Assembly (NCBI GenBank): GCA_037975125.1
Contig: JAJQOW010000232.1
Span: 85,296-149,295 of the forward strand
From: Latrodectus hesperus
Taxonomy: Eukaryota > Arthropoda > Arachnida > Araneae > Theridiidae
DNA: 64,000 bases
Reading direction: 5' to 3'
The notes beneath the pieces are model-generated. The model searched no databases, had not been told where the DNA came from, and was given only the letters and a program-made list of their open reading frames with translations. A program made the translations under genes and the position numbers. Of this stretch, positions 1 through 14,725 are shown piece after piece; positions within the stretch are counted from its first letter, which is position 1, and the number at the start of each line of letters is the position of its first letter.

Positions 1-677
1 TACCTTTTTTAATATCTTTGTATATTATTTTATAAAGACCTTTCAAATATTATAATCGTAACAATTTTTAGAAACATATGAATCATAAAAATACAGTTAA
101 CACTCAATAAATTTATCGAAATTTTCGACTTTTTTATGTTCTGCGAAGTACTAATTTAATGTTGAATAATATAACGAATAAATTATCGAATAGTTCGAAA
201 TTCAGAACATTTATTTGGAAAATGGATTGAATTCTAGTATTTTTACCTGAATTCTAGAAATTTTTACATTTTTCCCCGGAAAAAAAATAGATGATTGCTT
301 TTTAAATTTTTCAAATTACTATAAAAACTCTTGTTATTGAACACTCGCCCTCTGTCGATGCCGAAAAAGAATCTCTAACAATCAAGGTAAAGAATTATTC
401 AATTTTAAAATTTAATAAGGTATAAACGAATGCTGAAGTTGGTAATAAATTTATGATGGTTTGCCATTTAGCAGTAAACCGAAATAAATTTACTGATAGG
501 TAAATATTAAAACTTTTCTCTCGTGAAATCAATCATTTTATGAAAAAATAGCAATAATGTAGAATAGTATACAAATTAATATAAAAGAATATTTGTAACC
601 AAGATGTAACGATCATAAATAGTATATTATTTATTATATTTATATTTATTAATTATTTTAATTATTCTAATCTCTTA

Positions 678-718
678 ACGATCGATATTTGAATTTATCA
701 TACTTAAATATCGATCGT
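678..718. repeat. hairpin with 13-bp perfect arms
   Basis: The left arm ACGATCGATATTT (678-690) and right arm AAATATCGATCGT (706-718) are exact reverse complements around a 15-base loop. Each arm contains the palindromes CGATCG and ATCGAT. It could be chance in AT-rich DNA, but 13 perfect pairs including six CG pairs stand out here. The function is unknown. Confidence 0.6.
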
Positions 719-1259
719 AAATGTAATCACAATGGATCACATGATCACATTTTAATATTTTTCGCTATTCTCATAAAATCTTAAAGTAAAGACATTTTTT
801 GATTCTTGAATTTCCATTATTTTAATTATAGTGGTTAAATTTAAATTATGTAATTATTTCAAGTAATGCACTTCTCTGATGTTCAATCCATTCATTTATC
901 ATAGTAAAATATTTTTTAAATTATATTTTAATAATTTTAACCTTATATATAGAATTTTAAAATTAAAATTATTTACTTTTTCAGACTCTTAAATTTACAT
1001 TATTTTGATTTTTTTTTCGATACATAAGAAAGCGACTGTATATAAAATATAAATAAAAAATACTTATTGTTTTTTGAAAAAAGTAAGTACAACGTTCAGC
1101 ACCATTTAATCTGTAAAATTATTAATATTTTTGTGAACGTTAAAAAAACGTTATCAATAGTATTATTAGTCAGAAAATTAAACTAATTAGAATACTACTC
1201 GTTCGAAGCAAAAAAATACTCAAAACACAGCAACAAACCTGTTAAGAGTAAGAGCCTTT

Positions 1260-1273
1260 GTTACCATGGAAAC
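1260..1273. promoter_or_regulatory. X-box-like site (RFX family motif)
   Basis: GTTACCATGGAAAC matches the imperfect-palindrome form of RFX transcription factor sites (GTTRCCATGGYAAC type). A TGACG half site follows about 17 bases downstream (TGACGTTGA). No nearby gene is visible, so this is a sequence match only. Confidence 0.35.
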
Positions 1274-2549
1274 ATCAACAAGTAATTTAGTGACGTTGAT
1301 GCATAATTCATGGTTCGTTTATACATGATGAAAATACTTTGATAATATTGAATTTGCTTTCATAGACCTAGGAATATGCTTATAAGTGTTCTCGTTATTT
1401 CGACAGATTTGTCCAGAAAAAAATGAAGCTATAAAATTAAAACTACAAATAATACGAAAACATTGATATTACGATTATTAATTACGATTATGAAGCCAAT
1501 ATTTTACAACAAGCTTTACAACCAATATTGTATTAAATAAATATTCTTAACTTTATAGTGACTTCTAAAATCAATCGCAATTAATTGAAAGTTATACCAT
1601 TTTATGTGTAGGGAAAACACAATTATTTCAGGTAGTTTTCGTAAATACGATAAAATTTAACAATTACAACATTTTTAGGTACTTTTCCACTATACCGCCC
1701 TCTTATGATACAAAAGAAGTTGCAAGTTTCTTATGGAGAAGCGAAAACGATATAACGCAGATTCGATAATTTTATTGATTCACAATTTTATTTTAAATCT
1801 AATATATACCAATCAAATTTTTCTTTTTGTGCAAAAATTGAATAAAAAGTGATAAACAATGGTAAACAAGCTAAATGCTGAACAAAGCTAAAACTTGTTG
1901 GTGCAAAATATTGTTTGGTGATAATTTTGTCGGTTAAAAGGAGCATTACGGTCACAAATCACCAAGGCCATAAAACAGCCTAATTTTGTTTCATTAAAAA
2001 AAGGTCCTGGGATTATAAAGGAAAAGTACCCATTTTTATTTATGCAAAAAAAGCTATTATATCTATGAAATTTAGTTACTAATTTTAAATAAGATGAAAT
2101 TTTTTTCCATTGTATTTAAATAATTTAAATAACTTGTATGGAATTCTTTACTTGAAAATGAACTTTCATACTTCGAACAAAAAACAGAGCAATAAAAAAT
2201 TCTAAACAAAATAACTCTTGGATTCTTGTAATGAATTCCAATAATTTGCTATGCGGCATCTAACCTCATAATATTATTTCATTAAAATGCAAAAATTTTT
2301 ATTATTAATATAATTTACACTCAAAAAATAAACAATTACGAAAAATCGTTCAATGTTTTATTCATCTATGTTTTATTAATAATGATACTTTATTACAACT
2401 TTCAACCTGCTAGATATAAATAATAATACTTACAAATGATACACAAATTAAAATCTTGAAAAAGTTTTTTAATAAAAAATTCAACGTACTTTTTAAGCCC
2501 ATGTTTTACAAATCTGATTTTTATTATTTCAGCAATGTTAGTTACAAGA

Positions 2550-3080
2550 AAATTTTTAATGTTGGCATAAGCAAGAGAATCTTAAGATTCAAAAGAAAGT
2601 GTATTAACAAATATTGCAATTATTACTTTAAAATTCCCTATTAATAAAAGAAATTTTTAAAAATTTAAATCGTCCATACCGATTTAAACTAATTATAAAA
2701 TGGATGTTTTGTTGTCTTTTTCATTTTGCTTTTCCTTGTGTTCTATTGCCCATGTGGCTTGAATACTTGGAAAACGGCTTCACAAACCGATGCTTTGGTG
2801 CTTATATAACAAATGGCTATATTAACAAAATGGGATTCAACAATATTCTCAGACATTTGAAGGTGAACTTCGCCTTGTTTGCTGCCGCTTAAAGAATGGG
2901 ATTTGAAGGCAAGCAGCAAATTCGTCCACAAGTCGGGTTTAAAACGCCGTCTCAATACGATGTGACGTAGATGAAACGTTATCTGACGTCATGGATATTT
3001 TAAACCAATGAGAATCGTAAAAATGTGGTGTAGTCAGGATCTCAACTGTAACGAAATAAACAACTATTGTATGGTTTAAA
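2550..3080 (+). repeat. unnamed dispersed repeat, copy 1
   Basis: This stretch is matched in the opposite direction by about 36965-37530. Shared blocks include the 'aatgttggc(a/g)taagcaag' segment, 'cttaaatcgtcc', a central stretch beginning CTCAGACAT, and a terminal block with TGACGTCA, a second TGACGTA site and, in this copy, a CCAAT motif (ACCAATGAGA). A 70-codon minus-strand frame (2743-2955) crosses the centre. The second copy aligns to it without gaps but carries two adjacent stops near codon 9 and another near the end, so coding is not supported. I cannot name the family; a solo LTR, a non-autonomous element or a duplicated promoter are all possible. Confidence 0.7.
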
Positions 3081-3939
3081 AAAAAACTATAATACAATTT
3101 TAAGATTATGGCAAAAAAATGACAAATGAATTAAATATTGAAAATTGTTTGAAATTTTTGACATGATATTATGATGTATGAAATGAATATGGATAATAAA
3201 TACAGAATAATAATGGGCTAATTTTTTAATAAAATTAAATTAAGGAAAAGATTTTCATACACAATTAATTTTATAAACTTAAAAAATTTTATTTTTTAAT
3301 CATTTATGTTTAACATAGTATCGAATGAATAAAGCAATCGCATTTTTTATTATTTTGGATTCCAATTATCAATTCTCTATTTATAAAAATTTTAAATTTA
3401 AGCAGCACGAGAAACGACTATAGTATTTAGAAAAACTGCATATTTAATTTTTATACATTTTTAGAAAACTACTTTGTTGCTTCGTTTTAAAATAAATAAA
3501 AAAAAAACACAATCACATCATCAAAACGTTTGTAATTTATATAGAAACTGTATTATATAAACTCTAAAAATAATTATGAATTATATATATTGAAATGCTT
3601 GAAAAATAGTTTCTCCAACATCTATAAAAAAAGGGTTTTTCGAGTTCATATGCTATTATTTGAAATCGCTAATTATAAAAATGGTTTTAAGGGAAAGAAA
3701 AAACAGCATTAGTAAATCTTAAATTTAAGGAAAACTGGAAAAAAGTTAAGAAGAATATTTGATCATCATAACTTTGATCTAAATTACCCGATGAAAAATA
3801 TTTCTAAGCAACATTCAGCATATTATTTCATAATAGTACATTCTAATGGTAAATGAAAGATTAAAGGAATGACAATCGCGATATCATTGAGATAATTCCG
3901 AACATCTGACAACAATCAGTAATTTAATAATTTCAAAAC
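3081..3939. other. AT-rich non-coding stretch
   Basis: Nothing recognisable is present; short homopolymer runs only. Confidence 0.6.
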
Positions 3940-4260
3940 ACCATCCCCTCGTCAATTACGAGGGTGACATAACCTCTTTTGCATTATGCAAGCACCCCTC
4001 TCGTTTTTAATTAACTAGCGGGCATCAGCAACAACGCGCACTCTACATAATTTATTATATGCGACAGTTGACAGAAGATGGGTCAATGCATTTTGTCGGG
4101 GAAACTTGGTATGAAATTCGAGACGCCAATTTCGTTTCGAGGGAATGCTGAGAAGAGTTTTGGACTAAAAGACGACAGTCATAAACTGCAACCGTCCTAT
4201 TTTCTTTTACAACCCTTCCCTTTCATTCCGTTTCTGTCAGGTACGTTCTTGTAAGCGAAA
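3940..4260 (+). other. higher-GC block with a 58-codon open frame
   Basis: This block is visibly richer in G and C than its surroundings. It starts with an inverted repeat (CCCTCGT/ACGAGGG, around 3946-3965) and a TTGCATTATGCAA palindrome. An ATG at 4078 (context GAAGATGGG) opens 58 codons to TAA at 4252-4254. The product would begin MGQCILSGK and match nothing I know. A pyrimidine-rich run followed by CAG and then GTACGT lies at 4220-4246, which can be read as a splice acceptor or a donor. It may be an exon, a cis-regulatory element, or chance. Confidence 0.3.
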
Positions 4261-7200
4261 TATCTTCTTTCTTCAAAAAGACTTTTTTTCTGAAAAAGCA
4301 GTTATGATTTTTGATAGAAAAGCGAAGCCAGGAAGAAATCAATGTATTTCCATTTGTATACACATCAGCACACAATGCACTGCGTACAGACACTTCAAAA
4401 TAACTTTACGAAATTTCGTCTCTTTCTGGTAAATTTAAAAATAATTATGATAAATCAAAAAACTCAACCAATTTCTTTACAGTGAAATCATAAGTCATAG
4501 TAAGAAAAAAAATTACATTTAAATCAGATTAGTATACAAAAATATTCCAGAAATTGTGGAATTCGTTAATATTCAATGTGATTCATAGTGAAGTAATGAG
4601 CTTAAAATTATTATCTTTAAAAAAAAAAAGAATTAACATCATAATTTTTCCAATCCGAATTGGAGGAAGAATAACAAAAACTTTTCTATGAGTCCACGAA
4701 TCTCTCGAATATTTAAAAATACTTCCCATAAAAGGAACAAAAAGAATAAAAACTATAACCTAACATTCATATAAGCTTCTTCCAATGCAACAGAATGTTG
4801 ATATAAAACTGTATTTTATACTCATTTAACTTCATTTTGAATATAAGAATGAAAAATCTAACACAGCACTCATATAACGCACCAGAATGCAAAAATATAT
4901 TTCATAAAAATTTAACTTTTAGAAAATTCCCGTTCACACAAAAATTTATTAGAAAGAGAGACATGTACCTTACAATAAGGAGATATTAAAAACAGATTCT
5001 AACAAAATAATAATTTATCTGAAGAAAGGCAGAGATTAAAAAGGGAAAATTTTTTAGATATTTCGCACCACATAAAGAAGAACCAAAATATATTACAATA
5101 AGGGTCTTCAATATCTATTTATATATACATTAAAAAAAATTCTTATAATTGCATTCATTTGCAAACAGCAGAATAATCTAGAGCAAGGACAGTCTACCAG
5201 CATTTTACAACACACATTTATAATTATCGATAGTAATAAAATATTTTCTGACACACATCAATTCAATTATAACTTAATTTAGTATAACGGCAAAGTAAAA
5301 ATCGCACAGCCGTTTTTTAAATATTAAAACTATGAAACTACTTTTTAAATATTATGTTTATTATATCGTGGACTTCGTAAAGAATATATTGTTAATTGCA
5401 AAGCATATTACTTGCAAAATGTCCCTTCCCAAACTTACATAATATTGTAAGATAATTTTAATCTAGAACAAAATATTTATCATTCATCGTGACAGCTTAT
5501 TAATAATAATAAAATAAATTCTCACAATGATAAGTGCGATTATATTAATTTTCTGCAAATAATCACAATAAATGAATAAAAATAGTAATTTAAAATTAAC
5601 CTAAATGAATACAATTTAATATGAAAAAAATACTGATGTATTCAAAAAATTATTTTATCTAATCACCGTAAAATTATTTGCACTCAAATTTTTTTAAATC
5701 ATTCAACTATTTTCTAATTAAGGAATCGAACGTTTCGAATCACAGACAAAACTCATATTTTCAAATATATCAAATTATTTTCAGGATTTGTGGAATTCAA
5801 AAGTATATTTGATAATATTTTGGATCTCTAAAATATAAAGATTCTAACTAATTATTTATAAATTCAAAAAAAAAATTTATCTTTTAAAGATATATTTCAG
5901 CTTGTATACATTGGTTTTAGATAAACAAAATGTACAAGACTGATTTAAAAAGCACATGTGATTCTTACCTTTCTAAATTAATGTGAACAATTTCTGATCC
6001 CAATCTATTATAATCAGTAAATTAAAGTAACTAGAACAATAAAGGTTTAATCATCACTTAAGTGAATTTGTATTTCATATAAATTAAAACGCGCCTTAAA
6101 AAAAACGAATTGAATTTTACAAAGATTAATTTGTAAAAAGACACCATTTTGTTTGGCGGGGAATATATTAATTTTACATCTGGAGTTTTTGAATTAACTT
6201 CAGAAGTTCAGATTTTTTTAAAAAAATGCTGAAGTTACAATATACATAATTGAGAATTTTGTAGAAAAAAATTGACCAAAATTTCATGTTTCTCCTGTAA
6301 ATAATAGTGTCGCAGATAACGTTTTCTTCTAAATAAGCATCAAGTTACAATTATTTGAAGAGCCAACTTTTCCCAACAACTTTCAAAGACTGGGTAAAAA
6401 TGGCGAGGCGGAAAAACGTAAAGATTTTGTAATTTTCTTTTAGTTGTAAATCGACAATGCGCTGTACCACTACCAAGATATAAAGAATAGAAAGCCAGGT
6501 GATTACGAAAAAAAAAAAAAATCTGCAACTGATTTTATTTCTAAATATGCAAAAATTTCATTCAATTCATTCAAATTTAAAGATAGTATTTAGTTAAATT
6601 TCGTTTTAAGATTGATGATTTTAATGTACTAAAAGAAATAAAACACAAAATATTCATCTAATTGTTAAACATTTCATAAGTTTTTGGAAATTCGTTAAAG
6701 ACAGCGTGGGTTTATCAACTCAAAAGATTTATGGTTAGAGCAAAAAAAGTTGTAGGCGAAACTTCATCCTCGTCAGCAAATTTTAAAAAGGCTGTATTTC
6801 ATCTTTTTCAGTTGCAGCAGAAATATTTACCACAAAGTTAATTTAAATGGTCACATAAAATTCATTATGTATTCTAGTTTGGTGGGCTGTATTTTGAATT
6901 AGTCTCAGTGTAGGTTTTATCACGCATAATTATTTTTATTTTATATTCTAATACCATTAATTATGCATTTATGAATAAAAATTCTTATTCTCTTAATCAA
7001 TACCTGTCACGTGATTAATAAATTTTTTTTATGTTTTCGAATTGTTAAACGTCAAAACCTATCAATTTTATATTTTTGAATAAGAATATGATTGATTCAT
7101 TATATTCAAAAAATAAAGCAGCAAAAGTAATCATTCATCACAAATGATAAAAAAAAGCAATATCAATTTTTTCTATTTTCTGACTTTATGCTTATTGTTG

Positions 7201-9520
7201 TTTTTTTCATAACAGTATGATTAAAGTTATTCAATTAGTAGCTCACTGTTTAGAGTTGGAGGTTATAGGTTCAGTACTAGTTATTTTATATCATGATTTC
7301 AAAGTAGAAGACCTCAAGTTTGATCCTAGCCATTGTTGAACAATAAATTATTTTTTTACTGCACGTTTAAAAGAACTTCAGATTTCTTCCCTTTTGAAAT
7401 CTCTCAGAAAGATACATACGGCGGATATTCAAATATTTCACAAGATTTAGCTTAAGGCTACTTGAAACGCAATATCACTTTTATATACTAAGGAGTTTTC
7501 GGGTTTTCTCCTTTGCGACACGTCAATATCGCCTATTATCTATGTAGGTCATTTTAGAAAGTAATACTTATCGCATACTGAGATGACAAATATCAGTCTT
7601 AAATTTCAAATATCAGTCTTTCTGCTAAGTGATGGTAATATTACTAGATAATTAATAAAATAATGATTTCAGATAATACAATTTTTAATTTCACAAAAAA
7701 ATTTTCTATTTACATCACAACTAAAGGCTCAGCAAATACATAGTTGGCTCCATGAAATTTATCGCCTTCATTAGCCTACTGGATAAATTTTGTCTTTTAT
7801 TTCCTATTTGCTCCGTTATCCTCTTTATTTGGTAGTAAAAATATTTAAACTTTATTCTCACCAATAAAAACAACCCAACTAACAAATGAAAATGGCTATC
7901 AAGTGCAACAATAGTAAACTAGCATTTTTATCACTCGAATGGGATGATTTTATTGTTTATTTTAAAACAATATTTCTTAAGGTTTATATATCTTTAGATA
8001 CTAACATATTTTAATATGCATTTAAAGATATATGTTTTTTTTTTTTTTCATAAGATATGCAATAATTTTGCACATATGAGTTTTATTAGAAAATGAAACC
8101 TTTTATAAAAGAAATTTATAAGTAAATAGTTACAAAGAATATTTTTGTCATTTCAACTACATTGAAGTGTTAATGTTAACCGTAAAATGAAATAACAAGT
8201 AAATTTACAGTTGCACATACATTGTGATTTATTTACTCCTTTTGTATAAAGAATATTTTGAAGGGATGTAATACGTATAGGAATTTTAACATACCAAATT
8301 ACTATTTTCTACTTCATATAACTAATATATCCAATACACTGTTCATCACCAATGTGTAAAATACAAAGCACCTTACCTAACATTTTAAAATCCAAAAAAA
8401 ACGCACATCAACATTGCCACACACAGTTCTAAACAATTTTTTTTTTGTATTTCTTCTAAATATAGTGATACTATTTACGGACGCAATAACACTAAGCCAA
8501 TTTAAAGAAAATTTTTTAAAAAATGGCGATAAATTTCTGCAAATCTTAAATCATTACAATTTAATCATTAAGCCTTCAAATTATCTGGAATAAAAAATGC
8601 GTTTATTAATACGAAAGTTCATATACTGAAAATCTTACACAAGTACCAATTTTTGAAATAATTGTGTTGTTTATATTATTATAAACTCATTTATTAAAGA
8701 AAACATCGAATTTTTACCTCTTAGTCGAAAAATTCAAAGAAATAAAACAATTTTTCCAATTAAAGTAATAACTAAAAAATTAATTGTTGAATTAAAAAAA
8801 TGTAAAGAAAATATTTTGTTGCAGATCTCTGAGAATAATACAAATATTATGTTATAGTTATTAAAGAGTAAAATAGATACATAGGGATATTTGGCAGAGT
8901 GAATATAGATTTAGAACGAAGCAACACTTTCTTGAAATAATAATATTGAAAAAAAGTCTTCGAAACCTTTTTTATACGATTTATTCTATTATTAATAATA
9001 TTAAATATTACATCCATATTCAATTATATTCCTGATTCTATTATTATTAAGAATTATACTTCAAACCATTAAAATTTTGGTGATTAAAAGACATAAAAGC
9101 ATAAAAAGTTAAAACTCCAGAATTCAATAAATTTCCATATTTAACAAATTAATGAGAAACTGTTTGAAATCAATGAGACAAAAACTATAACATTTTATAT
9201 AAAAAAACATTCATACGATTTCAATATCAAAAGCGTTACAGGATATTATTTTTATTGTCTTCACCAGTTCCTAAACACATGCATATCGAACAGCAATTTT
9301 AATACAGAAATAAAACATGTATATATCTTAATATTATAAATAATGTACACAACCATAAATGAAAGCAAATGTTTATACTAATTCAAAGCAATATTAACAA
9401 GCAATAAATTGAACTTTACATAATGATAAAAAGCAGAATTCAAACACTTAATTAATAAAAATAAATAAGCTTTCGAGCATGAAAATAAACAAAATAAGTC
9501 TTCGTTGTCTAGTGTAGTTC
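4261..9520. other. AT-rich non-coding stretch
   Basis: No gene or clear element is visible. At 7592-7625 a 13-base segment (AAATATCAGTCTT) is repeated. At 7233-7320 two weak B-box-like strings suggest a very old tRNA-derived insertion, but they are too degenerate to call. Confidence 0.55.
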
Positions 9521-9542
9521 TTTTTTTTTTTTTTTTTTTTTT
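9521..9542 (-). repeat. poly-T run, possible poly-A tail of a minus-strand retrocopy
   Basis: A run of about 20 T precedes a slightly more complex sequence (AGAATGCAGCCGATAGCAG) at 9543. This is the layout expected for a reverse-oriented poly-A tail, but I cannot identify a body or a target duplication. It may simply be a homopolymer. Confidence 0.3.
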
Positions 9543-12339
9543 AGAATGCAGCCGATAGCAGTCTTATTAACCTGTAGCATCTCATTAAGCAAATATTACT
9601 GATTGCTTTACCATCAACAATGGAAATTCTTGCAATAAAAAGCGAATTGCTTTCTTCATCAGTCTAATTAATGACTTAGATAAGCTAACTTAACATATAA
9701 GTAAACATTGCTTCTAGTTATCATGTTTATCACTCCTTTAAAAAAATAACTATCAATGATGATAAAGTTGAAAGTGCAATTGGACTGGCTACAGATTTAG
9801 AGCTAAAAAGTTTATTGAAAATTAATTTAGGCGAATAGACTTCTTTCATGTATCAACTGAAAATAAACATTTACATATTTCACACGAAAATTAACTAAAT
9901 ATAGCAACTCGTTAAAAAAAAGTTCTGTTAATATTGTGATAAAAAAAACATATATATTTTTCCAAATAACAATATTTATTTAAAGAAAGACAGTCACGGT
10001 AAACATTACTGTTATCATTAAAATAATAAAACGGTGTTTGTAGTACTGACATGCGATTGCAACAGAATTACTTTCAGATATTTATTATCTTGCAAGAGCA
10101 AGCATATATGTTGCGTTATTACAGAATTTGATATTGCATAAAGAATTCTAAACGCGTCATATTTCTAAAATAATTTCCATCTTAATGATAAAAAATGCAA
10201 TTCATTACATCAATTTTTTTTTACTTTAATTTATTATAACATATTTAGTTACAAAAAATTAATATTAGCTTTTAATTAATTGAATTATTATGATTTTATT
10301 TCGTATTTCTAATCATTTGAATAAAAAAGAAATGCCCTCTTTTAAATAAATATTTATTGAACCTAAAGCAAACAATTCATTTACTCATTAAATAATATTT
10401 ATAAATTAAAATATTTCACTCAAAAATTTAAAATATTTGGATCAATTTTTAAAGAGATATAAGGGGAAAAATACAGTCGCGTACTTTTCATTGTGGATAT
10501 AAATAACATTTTGAAAATTTATTTTTATATAGCAGCCTTTTCGTGCAGTAAGTCATTCATAATATAAATTTGCAGATGTTGTAAGCTCATATTGTAAAAA
10601 ACAGGATTTATTAAAAAGTACAGGATTTTGACATTTTACCTACGAAAGAAATACTAGACACTAATATAATTTCGTATGAGATTTGGTTCATGAAATATTG
10701 CGATAAATTTGCATACAATTAAAAGAATAAATTTAAAAAAATCATAAATATCAAAATTTTAAATTTAACTGTAGGATTTTTTTATATCATATATACAAAC
10801 ACCTAATCGAAAAGCGAGACTTCAAACCAAAAAATATCACATTTCGAAAATTACGTGGTTTATTCAAGTAGGGAACACCAAACTTGCATGTTTGGTTCTG
10901 ATCGATATTTGAATCGAGTACAAATTACAAACTAGGCAAAGAACTGATGAAAAGTTCCAACCTCGAAAAGTGTTTTAGGACAAATGAAATCGAAGCTTTT
11001 AAGATATTTTCAAAAAAGCAGCTTCTATTGCCTAGATCAGTGCTATATATATAGCAGCGGACCGGTCAACGTTTGATGATTTAAACGTAATCCACTGATT
11101 TAACGGTGGTAGCTAAATCGGGAGGTCCAAATGACAGTGACAATATTCACCAATTGGTAAGCCACAAACCAAAAAACTATCCAGTAAGCATTTAATTCAA
11201 TTTTACAAATTTTGTCGTCATAATGACGTTACCATAAATTCCGGAAATTTATAAAAAGTTTCCATGAAAATAACTAGTTTGAATTTTTTAATCAAAATTT
11301 TATAATTATTTCAGTTAGTTTTATATGTTTGTTTAATTTTAAATATTTTGGATTTTTGTTATACAAAAACTGTTTTAATTTTATATTACAAAGGGAAATT
11401 TTTTAAGTAATCATATGTGTCCAGATTTCAGTTCAAAACTAGAATAAAATCAAAACATAACAGAGTATCCTTTTACAACTATATTTGTTTTACTTAATTA
11501 TCAAAAGAATTATAATTCAGAGAGAATATTTTCACAACATATTTAAACAAAATGTAGCCAGTATTTTAATTCAAAACATTTGATTTTTTGATATGGATAT
11601 AATAAAAACAGCAACATACTAAATAAAGATTTTATATATTACAATACATAATTTAAATAATTAAATTTAAGAATGGATTTCAGAACAACTTACAAACATG
11701 TATCATCGAATAATTATCATTATTTGTTATAATGAGAATATATTAATGGGTTAAAACATATTCAGTACCTCAACCATCAGAAGAAATCTCATATTTTGCT
11801 TACAAACCTCGTACATTACTTATTATAAAACAAGAAAACTTTAGATACTAGGTTAAGTAAATTACCTAAAAATAATTTTTAAACGTAATAAACAGAATTG
11901 TTAAAAGTGTTTATAAACTTGAGCGATATAGTTTTTTAAATATATCTTTATCTTTAATATAAATAAAAATTACAGCTATACAAAAAATACTTGCAAAAAC
12001 TGTTGAAAAATATTGAAATAACTGAAATTTTTACAAATCAAAAATATTCAAAGGAAGTTAATTCTTGTGCATTATTACCAATAGAAGTGAATTTTTGTTA
12101 TGGAAAATATTACATTTCAAAAATTAAACTCAAGTTGAATATTTCTAATCATGATTTTTACTGATTAAATGAAGTAAAGACAACAACATTCTTGAATAAC
12201 AATACTTAATGATAATGAATATACTAAAAGAAAAAATGTCTTACAAGAAGAATGATTTAAAATAATATTTAATGAAACATTATTGTAACGATAAAACAGA
12301 ATATTAAGCGTTATCAACCTCAATAAAGAGAAAAAAGCT
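9543..12339. other. AT-rich non-coding stretch
   Basis: There is no gene here. The 10800-11170 part is less AT-rich and has small palindromes, including CCAAAC-TTGCAT-GTTTGG at 10878-10895 and GCTATATATATAGC near 11042. No family is recognised. Confidence 0.5.
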
Positions 12340-12700
12340 TTGAGTTCAGAGTGAAACCTTAAAATACGAATCCCACACTTAGGCCACCACATCGCAACCT
12401 TTTCCATTTTCCAGTTTATCACCCCAACATAAACATGGTTCGTCTTGTAAAAGATGTTTCCGTCTCTTCTCCCCCCTTCCTCCCTTTATTACCCAGTCAT
12501 TTCCGGTACAAAAGAATTCTCACCTCCGCTCTATCAGTGTGGAGCTGTTGAAAGCGCAGTTGCAGTTAAGGCAACTTAGGGAATCCTTAATTACTCTTTC
12601 GAAAGAATCGCAAGGGGTGGGTGGGGGAGATAAAAACACATTTTTCTTCTCCCAAACTACAAGAAAAGCTAATACGGCGCGTCACTAATTATTTTCATGA
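12340..12700. other. higher-GC unique block, candidate regulatory element
   Basis: This block contains a pyrimidine-rich run (TCTCTTCTCCCCCCTTCC), AGCGCAGTTGCAGTTAAGGC, a G-rich run (GGGGTGGGTGGGGGAG) and ACGGCGCGTCAC. It matches none of the repeats in the window. The mixed composition in an otherwise AT-rich region suggests conservation or a promoter, but no gene structure is visible. Confidence 0.3.
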
Positions 12701-14327
<1,627 letters not shown>

Positions 14328-14725
14328 GCAAATAAAACTCAATAAAGAAATACATGTATAATATTTGGAACATAATATTCTTTCGAGTTCATAAATTTTG
14401 TTTCCAATGGCTAGCTATTTTAGGAACATTTAGGGCACTTCAAGTCGGTGGCTTGTATACTGGGCCCACTCCAACAGTATACCATCGTAACCTCAAAAGT
14501 GGGTGGGTCTTCATAATTTAGAAGCAGGAGAAAAACAAAGACCCCATACTTAGAGCCCCAAAGGCAACATTTTTCAATTGGAAAACATTGCAACTAAGAC
14601 CTTTATTATTAATTTTTTTTTACCACGAACCATGTTAATTTAACTACATTCAAGCACGACCCCAGGCTCAAAGATTAAAAAACGAGAATAACACTTTTTT
14701 TTACAAATTCCTGGATTATACGGAT
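14328..14725. other. mixed-composition unique stretch
   Basis: 14400-14560 is GC-richer (CTGGGCCCACTCC, AAGTGGGTGGGTCTTC), with no frame or family recognised. At 14711-14722 CTGGATTATACG matches the right end of the 255-bp inverted-repeat element, suggesting a fragment of a second copy directly against the copy that follows. Confidence 0.45.

Larger units (their letters stand above)
1..2549. other. AT-rich non-coding stretch
   Basis: No reading frame, RNA gene or repeat copy is recognisable here apart from the hairpin and X-box-like site listed separately. Base composition is strongly AT-biased with many short A or T runs. It is probably intergenic or intronic. Confidence 0.6.

Noticed and set aside
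2743..2955. 70-codon minus-strand frame in the unnamed repeat
   Set aside because: The second copy has two adjacent stops and a further one in the same frame, and substitutions are not concentrated at third positions.
7233..7320. tRNA-like or SINE-like patch (GGAGGTTATAGGTTCAG and CAAGTTTGATCCTAG)
   Set aside because: B-box resemblance only. No matching A box, body, tail or flanking duplication.
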